The position numbers and the translations under genes were made by a program. A DNA stretch of 44,929 bases from CAHJWO01 sp964245885 (lineage in GTDB: Bacteria; Verrucomicrobiota; Verrucomicrobiia; Chthoniobacterales; SZAS-18): positions 1 to 44,929 of the forward strand of contig CAXTOX010000016.1 in assembly GCA_964245885.1 (NCBI GenBank). The letters are read 5' to 3'. The notes beneath the pieces were generated by a model. That model was not told the DNA's origin and ran no database searches. It worked only from the letters and a program-made list of their open reading frames with translations. Shown here piece by piece: positions 10,132 through 18,830 of the stretch. Numbering within the stretch: the first letter of the stretch is position 1; each line of letters starts with the position of its first letter.

Positions 10132-10650
10132 ATGAACAACGCCACCCATTATTATACCGAGTTCGAGTCACCGCTGGGCACGATCCTCGTCCGCGGCACC
10201 GCGCACGGCCTGACCGGTCTCTACATGGAGGAACATCGTCACGGTCCCAGCGCGGCCGAACGCGCCGGCTGGACCCACGACGAAGCGCCTTTCGCTGCCG
10301 CGCGCGTCCAGTTGGCCGAATACTTCGCCGGGACGCGCACGGTGTTCGACCTCGCGCTGGACCGCGAAGCCATGGGCGGCACGGCGTTCCAGCGGCGGGT
10401 GTGGTCGGCGTTGCTGGAGATTCCTTACGGCGAAACGATCTCGTACGGCGGACTCGCCCGGCGCATCGGCCAACCGGCGGCGGTGCGGGCGGTGGGTCTG
10501 GCGAACGGGCGCAACCCGGTTTCGGTGATCGTGCCGTGCCACCGGGTCGTCGGATCAGGCGGCAAGCTGACCGGCTACGGCGGCGGCATGGAGCGCAAAA
10601 GCGTGCTCTTGGCGTTGGAAGCGCGGGGCTGGGGCGGTCTGTTGCTGTAG
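10132..10650 (+). CDS. ogt: Methylated-DNA--protein-cysteine methyltransferase
   Basis: 172 residues from the ATG at 10132; a GTG at 10114 is an alternative that adds six residues. This is a suicide repair protein that moves the alkyl group of O6-alkylguanine onto its own cysteine. The active site is PCHRVV with acceptor Cys136. The preceding helix-turn-helix (AFQRRVWSALLEIPYGETISYGGLA, about 85-109) inserts the recognition helix into DNA, and the Asn of GLANGRNPV is the conserved turn residue. There is no Ada regulatory domain, so this is the stand-alone Ogt type. It follows the EamA gene by 19 bp and ends at a good terminator, closing a likely three-gene unit. Confidence 0.95.
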   Translation: MNNATHYYTEFESPLGTILVRGTAHGLTGLYMEEHRHGPSAAERAGWTHDEAPFAAARVQLAEYFAGTRTVFDLALDREAMGGTAFQRRVWSALLEIPYGETISYGGLARRIGQPAAVRAVGLANGRNPVSVIVPCHRVVGSGGKLTGYGGGMERKSVLLALEARGWGGLLL

Positions 10651-10681
10651 AAGCGCAAGGGAAATTCCGCCGCGGCGAAAA

Positions 10682-10728
10682 GCAGGACAGGGACGACCCA
10701 CCCGGGCCGTCCCTGCCTGTTTCTCTTG
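10682..10728 (+). terminator. Intrinsic terminator after ogt
   Basis: ACAGGGACG pairs with CGTCCCTG across an ACCCACCCGGGC loop region, extended by GCAGG with CCTGT, and followed by TTTCTCTT. It starts 32 bp after the alkyltransferase stop. Confidence 0.7.
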
Positions 10729-10887
10729 CCGAACGGAGTGCCGCCGTCCGACAGAAGCTCTGGCGCGTTCCTTTGAGATGACCGTCTTTTTGTAACGAAT
10801 TGGTAATTTCCGGTTTCAGACCGGGTTCCGTCGTTAATAATGACCGTGCCGACCCGGCATCCTCCCCCGCGTTTCCACCCGCCGTCC

Positions 10888-12500
10888 ATGGACCAGGCCC
10901 ACGTGCTTTTTTCGCTGCGCTGGAAAATTCTCGCCTGGTTTTTCGTCAATCTCCTGGTGCTCGGCGCGTTGCTGTTTTTGTTCCTGCGCGTCCAGTTCCG
11001 GGTCGGCATCGGTTCGCTGCTGGCCGGTCCCACCAGCGACCGGCTGGAAACCGTCGCCCGGCCGCTGGTCGACGAACTGCGCGGGCTGCCCGAAAGTGAC
11101 TGGGGCGGCGCGCTCGCGCGTGCGGCGGCGGTCTGGCGCGGGCGCGGGCTGCGGGTCTAGCTCTTTCGTGACGACGGCGGCTACGTCGCCGGGGATGTCC
11201 ACGAACTGCCCGCGGAAGTGCAGCAAACCCTGGTGCAGCACGAGGCCCGCAACCACGGGATGCGTCCCCCGCCGGGTGACCGGCACGGCGGTCCGCCCGG
11301 GCCGCCGCCGGACCACGACGGGAGGCCGCTGGAAGGTTGGAATGACCGGCCGATGCACGATGGACGGGATGGTCCCGGACGTTTCCCCGATGATCCCTTG
11401 GCTTCACCAACGGGACAAAATCCCCGCCCGCTGCCCGCCGCGGCGACCGGGCCGCTGGAGAAGTTCATGCTCGTCGCCGGCGTGCCGCGGCTCTATTGGG
11501 CCGGGGTGCATCTGGGCGAGATTCGCCGGAGGTCACCCAGCGGAGGGTTGCCCTCGGTTACGCTGCTGTTGGCCTCGGAGTCGCTGCGGGGCGGGGGGCT
11601 GTTTTTCGACTACGTTCCCTGGCTGGCGCTCGGCGCGGGACTGGTGGGCGTCTCGGTGCTCATGTGGCTGCCGTTTGTCCACGGCCTGACGCGCTCGCTC
11701 GCGCGCATGACGCAGGTCGCCGAACGCATCGCGGAGGGACGCCTCCAGCCGCCGCGCGCCAGCCGCCGCCGCGACGAACTCGGCCGCCTCAACCGCGCCC
11801 TCGCGCACATGGCCGCGCGCCTGGAAGGTTACGTCACCGGCCAGAAGCGCTTCCTCGGCGACACGGCGCACGAACTCCTCACGCCGCTCGCCCGATTGGA
11901 ACTGGCGCTCTCCATCCTCGAACAAAAAACCGCCGGCGACTCCAGCGGATCGTACACCGTGCGGGCGTTGGGAGAAGTGCGCCACATCTCGGCGCTCGTG
12001 CACGAGTTGCTGTCTTTTACGAAGGCGGGTCTGCACCCGGAAGACGCCGAACTGGAACGCGTCGATCTCGCCACCCTCACCGCGCGGGCGGTCGAACGCG
12101 AGCACGCGGCGGACAAGGTGACCGTCGAGGTGTCCGCAGACCTGCGCGTCTGCGCCGCGCCCGACCTGCTGGAGCGCGCGTTGGCCAACCTCGTGCGCAA
12201 CGCTGTACGCTACGCGCGAGACGCCGGGCCGATCCGGGTCAGCGCGTCGGCGCACGACGGCGATGACACCGTGGTCGTGCGCATCACCGACGAAGGACCC
12301 GGCATGCCTCCCGGGGACCTGGACCGCCTGTTCGATCCGTTCTTCCGGCCCGAGGCTGCCCGCACGCGCGAGGGGGTGGAGTCGGGTTGGGGTTGGCCAT
12401 CGTGAAGAGTTGCGTCGAGGCGTGCGGTGGCCGGGTGGAAGTGCAGAACCGTTCCCCGCGAGGTCTGGAACTGACCATGACCCTCCTGCGGGCAGACTAG
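10888..12500 (+). pseudogene. Sensor histidine kinase, interrupted twice
   Basis: The translated blocks together form a complete membrane kinase. A first membrane span (WKILAWFFVNLLVLGALLFL) is followed by a Pro/His-rich periplasmic region, a second span (YVPWLALGAGLVGVSVLMWL) and HAMP. Then come the H-box FLGDTAHELLTPLARLEL with the phosphoacceptor His, the N-box NLVRNAVRYA, the G1 box DEGPGMP, the F box and GVGLGLAIVKS. Two lesions break it: an in-frame TAG at 11158-11160, between RGLRV and LFRDDGG, and loss of one base in the G5 run at 12372-12376, after which restoring one G gives the proper ATPase C-terminus ending at 12500. They may be true mutations or sequencing errors. A start at 10840 is also possible. 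No response regulator lies beside it. Confidence 0.8.
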
Positions 12501-13762
12501 CCCGCCGCCCGCAGGCGCGAACGCACCATCGCCGCGATGCGCTCCTCCGGCGGTTCGGCGGCACTGGCCCGCGCCTGGAAGGCCGTGCAACGCTCGCGCA
12601 GGCCGTCGTCGGCCAGGGCCGCGCGCACGGCGTTCGCCAACTCGGAGAGGCGAGGCAGGCGGCGGGCCAATCCCGCGTCTGTCAGCCGTGCCGCCTGGTC
12701 GAACTGGTCGTAATCCACCGGGAACGCGACCGCCGGTTTTCCATGCCGTAGACAAGCGTACAGAATTCCCGCGCCCGCGTGATGCACGACGAGATCGTAC
12801 CGTGGCAGGTACTCGTCGTAGGGAACGTACGCCACGCGCCGGAAGTTCTCCGACGCCGCGGCCTTCCCGTCGCCCTCCGGCTCCCCGTCGCTGAAATGGA
12901 AAGTGACTTCCGGCTGCGTGGCCGCGGCGCGGCGCACCGCTTCCGCGGCACGGTCCTTCAGCCAACCTAGGTGCGTGCCAAACGTGACGAGCACATGCCG
13001 CCGGCCTCCCGCGAACTCCACGGCGGGATCGGCTCCCGGCGGGTTGAACACCACGGGACCCACGAGGTGAAACGCCGGCGGCCAGCGCCGCGGGAATTCT
13101 AGTTCCGGCCAGGCGAGTCCCAGCACGCATTCCGGGGAATAAACGGCTTCCGTGCCGTCCTCCCGGTAGACCTGCGGGAACCCGAGCGCCGTGAAGCGCT
13201 GCCGGTGCAGCGCGTGGAACGTGCGTTTGCACAGCCGCGTCAACCCGTTGCCCAGCCGGTCGCGCCACGTTCCCAACGCGCCCGGACGCGGGGACCAGCC
13301 GCCCAGGTAAGCGGGCACGCCTCCGCCCCGCCACGGTTCGGCGACGCAGGGCGAGGGATGCGCCGTCCACCACGGCACGCCGTGCGCCAGCGCCGCTGAA
13401 CCAACGATGGGTAACGTCAAATCCGCGATCAGGAGGTCGGGTTTCCGCCGGCGGTACAGGGTGACGACTTCCTCGCGGATGCGGCCCATGAGGTCGAGGT
13501 TTGACCGGAGTTGCGCGTGCAAGGCGAAAGGATTGCTGCGCGTGGCCCGCGATCCGCCGACGATCCGGGCAATAGCTTCGTCACCGCCCGACAGCAGCAC
13601 GACGCCGTCGAACCCGGCCGCGCGCGCGCGGGTCAAGCCGAGTTCGGTGGAAAGGATGCGGACCTCGTACTCCCGCGCGAGGCGCCGCGCGATGCCCAGG
13701 ATCGGATGAAGATGCCCGCAAAACGGCGGCGCGGCCAGGTCGATGAGGGGACGTGCGTTCAT
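12497..13762 (-). CDS. UGT/MGT-like glycosyltransferase (GT-B fold)
   Basis: 421 residues. The N-terminal acceptor half begins APPFCGHLHPILGIARRLA, the usual first strand and helix of UGT-type enzymes. The C-terminal half has a strand HVLVTFGTHLGW and the nucleotide-sugar signature DLVVHHAGAGILYACLRHGKPAVAFPVDYDQ, where HHAG followed by a polar D(Q)-type end is typical of GT1/GT28 and macrolide or carotenoid glycosyltransferases. It would move a sugar from an NDP-sugar to a hydrophobic acceptor. It is the last gene of the seven-gene ATGA-coupled block, starting inside the stop of the hydrolase-like gene. Its own stop shares the bases CTAG with the convergent kinase's stop. The acceptor is presumably the block's lipid; sugar and product are unknown. 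Confidence 0.85.
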   Translation of the reverse strand: MNARPLIDLAAPPFCGHLHPILGIARRLAREYEVRILSTELGLTRARAAGFDGVVLLSGGDEAIARIVGGSRATRSNPFALHAQLRSNLDLMGRIREEVVTLYRRRKPDLLIADLTLPIVGSAALAHGVPWWTAHPSPCVAEPWRGGGVPAYLGGWSPRPGALGTWRDRLGNGLTRLCKRTFHALHRQRFTALGFPQVYREDGTEAVYSPECVLGLAWPELEFPRRWPPAFHLVGPVVFNPPGADPAVEFAGGRRHVLVTFGTHLGWLKDRAAEAVRRAAATQPEVTFHFSDGEPEGDGKAAASENFRRVAYVPYDEYLPRYDLVVHHAGAGILYACLRHGKPAVAFPVDYDQFDQAARLTDAGLARRLPRLSELANAVRAALADDGLRERCTAFQARASAAEPPEERIAAMVRSRLRAAG

Positions 13763-14334
13763 GAGGCGGACAACCGCCGCACGAGGTCGGCGGCGAGGGT
13801 GAACACGGTGGGATTTGCCAGGTAGTCCAGATGGCCTGTTTCCACGCGGGCATCCACCGCGCGGAAGTACCGCCGCGACAGCCAGTCGTGGCGGCCCTGG
13901 ACGAAAAAGGCGTCGCAGTCCGGCCGCCGCCGCGCCACGGGGCCGTAGGCGAAGATCGTCACGCGCCGGCGCATCTCGGCGGACAGCGCGAGACCGTTGA
14001 AAAGCTCCAGCCCGCAGCTCCCGGCGAGGAAGAGGGTGCGTTCCGCGCGGACGAGCAGCGCGGCGACCGCGGAGTCGTGGCGCGAGGCGAACCCTGCCCG
14101 GCGTGCGGAAAGGTACTGCCGGGCGTTGCGCACGCTGGCGACCAGCAGCGACGCGGACGCGAGGTCTCCCGCGCCGCCACCGGGATAGGGAAAGTTCACC
14201 GGCACGCGGCCCGCCGCCGCGAGCGGCAACGCTTCCAAAAACGCCGCCTGCGCCGGGGTGAGCGCCGCGCCGGGTGGGCGGCTCTGGCCGGTCAGAAACG
14301 CGACCTGCAACGGGATGCGCGTCGGGTTGTTCAT
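13759..14334 (-). CDS. Cryptic small alpha/beta-hydrolase-like protein (191 aa)
   Basis: I do not recognise this as a named family. What can be seen is an alpha/beta-hydrolase-like order of candidate catalytic residues: a nucleophile elbow LFLAGSCGLELFNG with Ser106, an acid loop DAFFVQGRHDWLSR with Asp150, and a histidine in VETGHLDYL with His168. A short elbow, then GRHD, then GH is what lipases and dehalogenase-type hydrolases show. It has no signal peptide or membrane span. The N-terminus overlaps the stop of the GT2 gene by 4 bp and its stop overlaps the next start, so it is made with the pathway enzymes. It may act as a thioesterase, lactonase or acyl transferase on the pathway intermediate (inference). 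Confidence 0.6.
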   Translation of the reverse strand: MNNPTRIPLQVAFLTGQSRPPGAALTPAQAAFLEALPLAAAGRVPVNFPYPGGGAGDLASASLLVASVRNARQYLSARRAGFASRHDSAVAALLVRAERTLFLAGSCGLELFNGLALSAEMRRRVTIFAYGPVARRRPDCDAFFVQGRHDWLSRRYFRAVDARVETGHLDYLANPTVFTLAADLVRRLSAS

Positions 14335-15605
14335 CTACGGGTTGCCTGGCGGTGAAGGTATTCGAAGCGGCCGTCGGGATCGAGCCGCAAGCGATGGCCG
14401 CGCCATTCGATGACGCGCGGCGAGAGCAACGCCCGGACCACCTGGAGCGGCAGGCACAGATCGACCAACCAACCGAGTACGCGCCGCCGCCAGAACTCCC
14501 GCCCGCCGCCCGCCGCGCCGGGCAGATGGGCGCGTTCGAGGTGCGTCTGGAGGATTTCCCGCCATCCCTGCGCCGCGCCGACCGCCGCGAACGCCCGCCA
14601 GCCACCGGTCAGCGCCGCCAGCGCGAGCGCCGCGAAAAGCTGGAACGTCGGCAGGAACACCAGGACGTAAAATCCCGCCAGCCGCCGCGTCGGTTCGTGC
14701 CGCAGCAGCGAGACCTGCGGGAAGATGAACCAGCGCGTGAGGAGCCGGTCGTACGCGCGAGCGTCGGCGACGCCGGTTTCGAGCGGGTGGACCACGGGGA
14801 GCTGCCGCAAGGCGTAGCCGGCCGCCCGGACGCCGCGCGCCACGGCGTAATCGTCACACACGAAACCTTCGACGGCGCGAAATCCGTCCAACGCCTCGAT
14901 GGCCTCGGGTCGCGCGAGCCAGAACATGCCGTTGATCGTCGGAGGCGGCATGAACGACAGAATAGGAAGATAACTCCAGAGGCTGTTGCGGTTGACGAAG
15001 GTCGAGACGAGCGCCGCCCAGGGAGTTCCGAAGCTGCGGTAATAAGGCAACCCGAAAACGAGGCCCGTCCGCCCTTCGCGCCGGAGCGCGGCGACGGCCG
15101 TTTCGAGTTGACCGGGCAGCAGCCGCGTGTCGTCGTCGAGCACGCCGAAGAACCCGGCTGGCCCATCGGCGGCGCGCCGTTCCCAGGCGACTCGGAGCTT
15201 GTATGTTTTCGGGTTAACACGAGGAGGGGCGGAGGGGGTGAGGACGCGTTCGACCCGCCGCCGGGCGTCCGGCGCGGTGAGGGCGAGTTCGGTGAGCAGG
15301 TCGTCCGTGAGCTTTCGACCGGGCAGGTCGTCGGCATCGACCAGCCACTGCCAACGGACGTTCAAGGCGTGGGCGAGCGTGGCGTTGGCGCGCAGTGTGT
15401 TGCCCAAACACGGGTCTCCGCTGAGAATCGGCTGCACGAGCGTGACGGCGTGCGACGACGGGACGGGCGAGGGACGGGCTTCCCGTTGGAAGAACCGGCG
15501 AATCAACCACCAGCGGACCAGACGTTCGAGCACCCACCAGACGAGCCACGCCCGCAGCAACGCACGGGCGGTTCGCCGCCGTTTGGGAGAAAACACGGCG
15601 CTCAT
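14331..15605 (-). CDS. GT2 / ceramide glucosyltransferase-like membrane enzyme
   Basis: 424 residues. An N-terminal membrane-associated segment rich in Trp and Leu precedes a GT-A domain opening VTLVQPILSGDPCLGNTLRA. The metal-binding acidic motif is GVLDDDTRLLPG, the catalytic acid is likely in VCDDYAVARGV, and the (Q/R)xxRW-type acceptor motif is LLTRWFIFPQ. These resemble the ceramide glucosyltransferase / HpnI group, which glycosylates lipids at the cytosolic face of the membrane. C-terminal hydrophobic spans (FYVLVFLPTFQLFAALALAAL and a later one) anchor it. It is translationally coupled on both sides by ATGA overlaps in the condensing-enzyme block. This fits sugar transfer to the lipid made upstream. 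Confidence 0.83.
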   Translation of the reverse strand: MSAVFSPKRRRTARALLRAWLVWWVLERLVRWWLIRRFFQREARPSPVPSSHAVTLVQPILSGDPCLGNTLRANATLAHALNVRWQWLVDADDLPGRKLTDDLLTELALTAPDARRRVERVLTPSAPPRVNPKTYKLRVAWERRAADGPAGFFGVLDDDTRLLPGQLETAVAALRREGRTGLVFGLPYYRSFGTPWAALVSTFVNRNSLWSYLPILSFMPPPTINGMFWLARPEAIEALDGFRAVEGFVCDDYAVARGVRAAGYALRQLPVVHPLETGVADARAYDRLLTRWFIFPQVSLLRHEPTRRLAGFYVLVFLPTFQLFAALALAALTGGWRAFAAVGAAQGWREILQTHLERAHLPGAAGGGREFWRRRVLGWLVDLCLPLQVVRALLSPRVIEWRGHRLRLDPDGRFEYLHRQATRR

Positions 15606-16951
15606 GAAGCGGCAGGAAGTCCGACCACGCGGCGGCGTTTGCGTCCGTCGACGGGATCGGCAGGCCAGGGCATCCACCGGCAGGCGGGCGGGAGGAGTTG
15701 TGCCCGTTGGCAACTCATCGCGAGAGCCGCTTCGAGGTGGCGGAGAATTTCATCCCGATTTTCTAGAGAAGGTTCCGGCCGCAGGCTGACCTCCACCGTC
15801 TGCGGATCGACCTGACGCACCCGGAAGTCTTCCAACCCACCTCCGACCACTTCCGCCACCGCCAGGCGCACGAAGTCGGGGAACAACGGGGCCGTGCCGC
15901 CGCCGTCCGCGCGCGGCAACCGCAGACTGTCGTCGCCCCGTCCCTCGATGCGGCGGACCCGCCGGAAGATCGAGCCGCAAGCGCAAGGCGGCGCGTCGTC
16001 GGGTTCGTCGGTGAGCACGTCGTCGAGCCGGTAGCGCACGATGGGCTGGAGCCGACGCCGGAAGTCCGTCAGCACGGGATGGTAGCGGCCGTCGTCGAGG
16101 GGTTCGCGCTCGACGTGGACAGCGTCCTCGTTCCAGTGGAGCGAGCCGGCCGGGCAGGTGGCGGCCAGAAATCCCTCCGAGGCCTGGTACACCTCGTCGG
16201 CGCGCACGCCGAACGCCGCTTCGGTCGCGGCGCGGTCATCCGCGTCGAACACCTCGGCGACGGCGACGACCTGCGTGGGCGACACCGGCAGCCGCCCGGC
16301 CGCGCGTTCCGTGGCGAGAAGCCGCAATACACTCGGCGGCGCGACGATGGCCGTGGGCGAGAACTTTTGCAGTTCGGCCAGCAGGCACGGCAAGGGCCTC
16401 TGGAGATCGAAATAAACGAAACGGACCGTGCGCCCGCCGAGCGTTTCGTAGAGCGGGCTGTTCGCGCGCAGGAAGAACGCGATCCGCTGCGGCTGACGCC
16501 AGGAGAGTTTGCGCAGCACGCGCGCGAGCGCCAGGCCGGCCCAGGCCGTGCGTTCGCGGGCGGACACGAAGAACATCGCCGCCGGACCCGTCGTGCCGCT
16601 GGACAGGCCGACCGTGACATCTCCGGGTAAGCCCCGCGCGAAGTGGCGGGTGGCCATCGCGTCGGTTGCCAGATCGCGTGCCGCCGCAAGATTCACCGGC
16701 CGGGTTAGCCACTGGTCGAGATGGCGGGTGACGATCTGTTTATCCACGCGCGGCCAGGAGGCGAGCACCGTCGGCGAACCGTGGCGCGGGTCCTCGAACC
16801 ACCGCCGGTAAAACGGCGACCGACGGACGACGTGCAACAGGTGCCGACGGAGTTGCGCGGCCTGCCACGACTCCAAAGCGGCACGGTCGTGGAAGGCGGT
16901 GAATCGCCGCCGCGTCACCAGGGAGTGGCCGAGGATGGCACAAAGGCTCAT
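15602..16951 (-). CDS. F390-synthetase/PaaK-like adenylate-forming enzyme
   Basis: 449 residues of the PaaK/CapK/F390-synthetase branch of the ANL superfamily, which activates a carboxylate (or a cofactor hydroxyl) with ATP. The phosphate loop is VTVGLSSGTTGPAAMFF (113-129); the Lys usual after the loop is replaced by Pro-Ala-Ala. Downstream are YQASEGFLA, the ribose-binding VRYRLDDVL and a CACGSIFRRVRRIEGRGDD segment typical of PaaK-like proteins. The C-terminus ends in GRKRRRVVGL, where the catalytic Lys usually lies. The true start is MSLCAILGHS at 16951, 4 bp inside the preceding gene. In this block it could play the OleC-like part of activating a beta-hydroxy acid, or charge an acyl group; both are inference. 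Confidence 0.82.
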   Translation of the reverse strand: MSLCAILGHSLVTRRRFTAFHDRAALESWQAAQLRRHLLHVVRRSPFYRRWFEDPRHGSPTVLASWPRVDKQIVTRHLDQWLTRPVNLAAARDLATDAMATRHFARGLPGDVTVGLSSGTTGPAAMFFVSARERTAWAGLALARVLRKLSWRQPQRIAFFLRANSPLYETLGGRTVRFVYFDLQRPLPCLLAELQKFSPTAIVAPPSVLRLLATERAAGRLPVSPTQVVAVAEVFDADDRAATEAAFGVRADEVYQASEGFLAATCPAGSLHWNEDAVHVEREPLDDGRYHPVLTDFRRRLQPIVRYRLDDVLTDEPDDAPPCACGSIFRRVRRIEGRGDDSLRLPRADGGGTAPLFPDFVRLAVAEVVGGGLEDFRVRQVDPQTVEVSLRPEPSLENRDEILRHLEAALAMSCQRAQLLPPACRWMPWPADPVDGRKRRRVVGLPAAS

Positions 16952-17805
16952 GCGTGTCGTTCGTCCCCCCGCTTGTCCTCCCGCAAACTGGCCACTGTTT
17001 CCGCGCAGTGCGAGGGAACGAGCAACGTGTCGGGATGCGCTGCCGCGAACGCCTGTAGTTTCTGCAACGTCTCGGCAAACGCTGTCGGATCTTCCATCAG
17101 GAGGCTCGCCAGCGATCCCGGCGGCTTGCCCTGGAGGTTGCCGCGCGTCCAACAGGCGTCGGAGACGAGGAAAATTTCCCGCCCGTCCGGCGAGCGTCGG
17201 AACACCGCGCCGAGTTGACCGCGCGCGTGACCCGGCAGCGCCACCAGCCGCAAGCTTTCGTCACCGAACAAATCCCACGTCGCCGGAAACCCTCGCCAGG
17301 GTAGTGCATCCTCGTGGCTGAGAACGTGCCCACGCTCCGTGATCTGCGCGCGGTCCACGGCGTCGGGATGGTAGACGGCGCGCGCGGCGCTCCAGCCGGA
17401 AAGGGGTGCTACTGATTGCCAAGCTTCTTGAGAAAATACGAGCGTCGCACGCGGAAAGCGGTGCAAGCCCGCGAGGTGGTCGAGGTGAAAGTGCGACACG
17501 ATCACCCGCCGGAAATCGTTCGCATCCAAGCCGGCGTCGGCCATTTGGGTGCCAAGCTGTTCGTCGGTCGGGAGTCCGGCGGGTAACACCCATCGCAAGG
17601 GCCGGTGCGTCCAGTCGCGAAGCAAGGCAAAATACCGCGGATCGTAGCCGGTGTCGTAGAGCGTCCAGCCGTGCGTGGGATGCCGCAGTGCCACCGCGAG
17701 CGCGGGGAACTTCCGCCGGCCCCAGCCGCTGCCGCGTTCGGCGACGGCCCCGGGGCCGCGGCAGCTTCCAACGGCCCAAAAATGGGTTTGTAAGAGCGAA
17801 GTCAT
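16948..17805 (-). CDS. Metallo-beta-lactamase-fold hydrolase
   Basis: 285 residues. The metal-binding motif is SHFHLDHLAG with His105, His107, Asp109 and His110. Later ligands are the His of LVALPGHARGQLG, the bridging Asp of FLVSDACW and the His of LVPSHCAE. This is the arrangement of di-metal hydrolases related to AHL lactonases and glyoxalase II. There is no signal peptide, so it acts in the cytoplasm. Typical substrates are thioesters, lactones or phosphoesters. In this seven-gene block it follows the SDR gene with an ATGA overlap and may hydrolyse an acyl-thioester or lactone intermediate (inference). Confidence 0.86.
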   Translation of the reverse strand: MTSLLQTHFWAVGSCRGPGAVAERGSGWGRRKFPALAVALRHPTHGWTLYDTGYDPRYFALLRDWTHRPLRWVLPAGLPTDEQLGTQMADAGLDANDFRRVIVSHFHLDHLAGLHRFPRATLVFSQEAWQSVAPLSGWSAARAVYHPDAVDRAQITERGHVLSHEDALPWRGFPATWDLFGDESLRLVALPGHARGQLGAVFRRSPDGREIFLVSDACWTRGNLQGKPPGSLASLLMEDPTAFAETLQKLQAFAAAHPDTLLVPSHCAETVASLREDKRGDERHA

Positions 17806-18830
17806 GTGGAGGAGGTCGCCGCTTCGCGGCGTTCGCGCCACCATTGACCGACGCGCGACAGACCTTCGGCGAGCGGCAACGCAGGCTCGTAGCCGAGCAG
17901 GCGTCGCGCCTTGCCGATGTCGAAGGTTTGCGAAAACGCCAGCACACCGGCTCCGTAACGGGTCAGCACCGGTTCTTTGCCGGAAACGTACCGCGACCAC
18001 GCCTCGGCGAGCGCCGCCCCCGCCCACACCGCCGCAAACGGCATCCGGCCGCGCGGCGTCGGCAAGCCGGCGGCATGGAGGAATCGTTCGAGAGACGCCC
18101 ACAGCAGGGTCGGCTCGCCGTTGGTGATGTTGAACGCCTCGCCCGCGACGCGCGACGGATCGGCTTCCAGCGCAAGGCGGCAGGCGAAGGCGGCGTTTTC
18201 CACGCAGGTCAGGTCCGTCTTTGCGCGGCCGTTGCCGATGATGCGCAACCGCCCGCGTTCCGCCGCGCGCACGAGCCGCGGCAGCAGGGTCGTGTCACCA
18301 ACTCCGATGAGGGCATGGGGACGCAGCACGACGACTTCCAGGCGGTCGCGCGCGGCCAAAACGAGGCGTTCGGCGGCGAGCTTGGTGCGGGCGTATTCGT
18401 TGATGGAACGCGCGGGCAGGCGGGAGGTCTCGGTGAGGTTTTCGCGGTGGATGTGTTCGCCGTAGATGCTCGGGGTGGAAACGTGGACGAACCGCCGCAC
18501 GCCGGCGCGGATCGCGGCATTGAGCAGGGCAGTGGTGGCGGTGACGTTCGCGCGTTCGTATTCCTCCCGCCGCCCCCACGGCGACGCCAGCGCGGCGCAG
18601 TGCACGACGGCATCGTGTCCGCACGCGAGGGTGTCGGCCGCGCCCGGTTCGGCGAGATCGGCCGGCACGAAACGCTCCGCCGTCACGCGCTTCCCCTTCT
18701 CCAGGTCGCGACCGGTGGCGGTCACGTCCCAGCCTCCCGCCGCGCGCAGGTGCGCGCACACCGCGCCGCCGAGAAAGCCGGTGGCACCCGAGACGAGAAC
18801 CTTACACCGTGACATCGACGGGTTGGTCAT
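17802..18830 (-). CDS. Extended SDR, 3-beta-HSD/OleD-like reductase
   Basis: 342 residues. The Rossmann fold starts VLVSGATGFLGGAV with the GxxGxxG nucleotide motif at 15-21. The catalytic set is Ser118 (HVSTPSIYG), Tyr136 and Lys140 (EYARTK). The Arg/Lys after the second strand (TATGRDLEKGKR) suggests NADPH. The C-terminal half (TCVENAAFACRLALE, AFNITNGEPTLLW) is that of extended SDRs such as 3-beta-hydroxysteroid dehydrogenases and OleD, the reductase of 2-alkyl-3-ketoacids in olefin synthesis. It is coupled by ATGA to the upstream condensing enzyme, so reduction of that enzyme's beta-keto product is the natural inference. A shorter start at 18815 (MSRCKV) is possible. Confidence 0.87.
   Translation of the reverse strand: MTNPSMSRCKVLVSGATGFLGGAVCAHLRAAGGWDVTATGRDLEKGKRVTAERFVPADLAEPGAADTLACGHDAVVHCAALASPWGRREEYERANVTATTALLNAAIRAGVRRFVHVSTPSIYGEHIHRENLTETSRLPARSINEYARTKLAAERLVLAARDRLEVVVLRPHALIGVGDTTLLPRLVRAAERGRLRIIGNGRAKTDLTCVENAAFACRLALEADPSRVAGEAFNITNGEPTLLWASLERFLHAAGLPTPRGRMPFAAVWAGAALAEAWSRYVSGKEPVLTRYGAGVLAFSQTFDIGKARRLLGYEPALPLAEGLSRVGQWWRERREAATSST

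Noticed and set aside
13763..14605. Upstream extension of the UGT-like frame to a 702-residue protein
   Set aside because: The extension overlaps two better-supported genes in other frames; the start at 13762 fits the ATGA coupling of the block.
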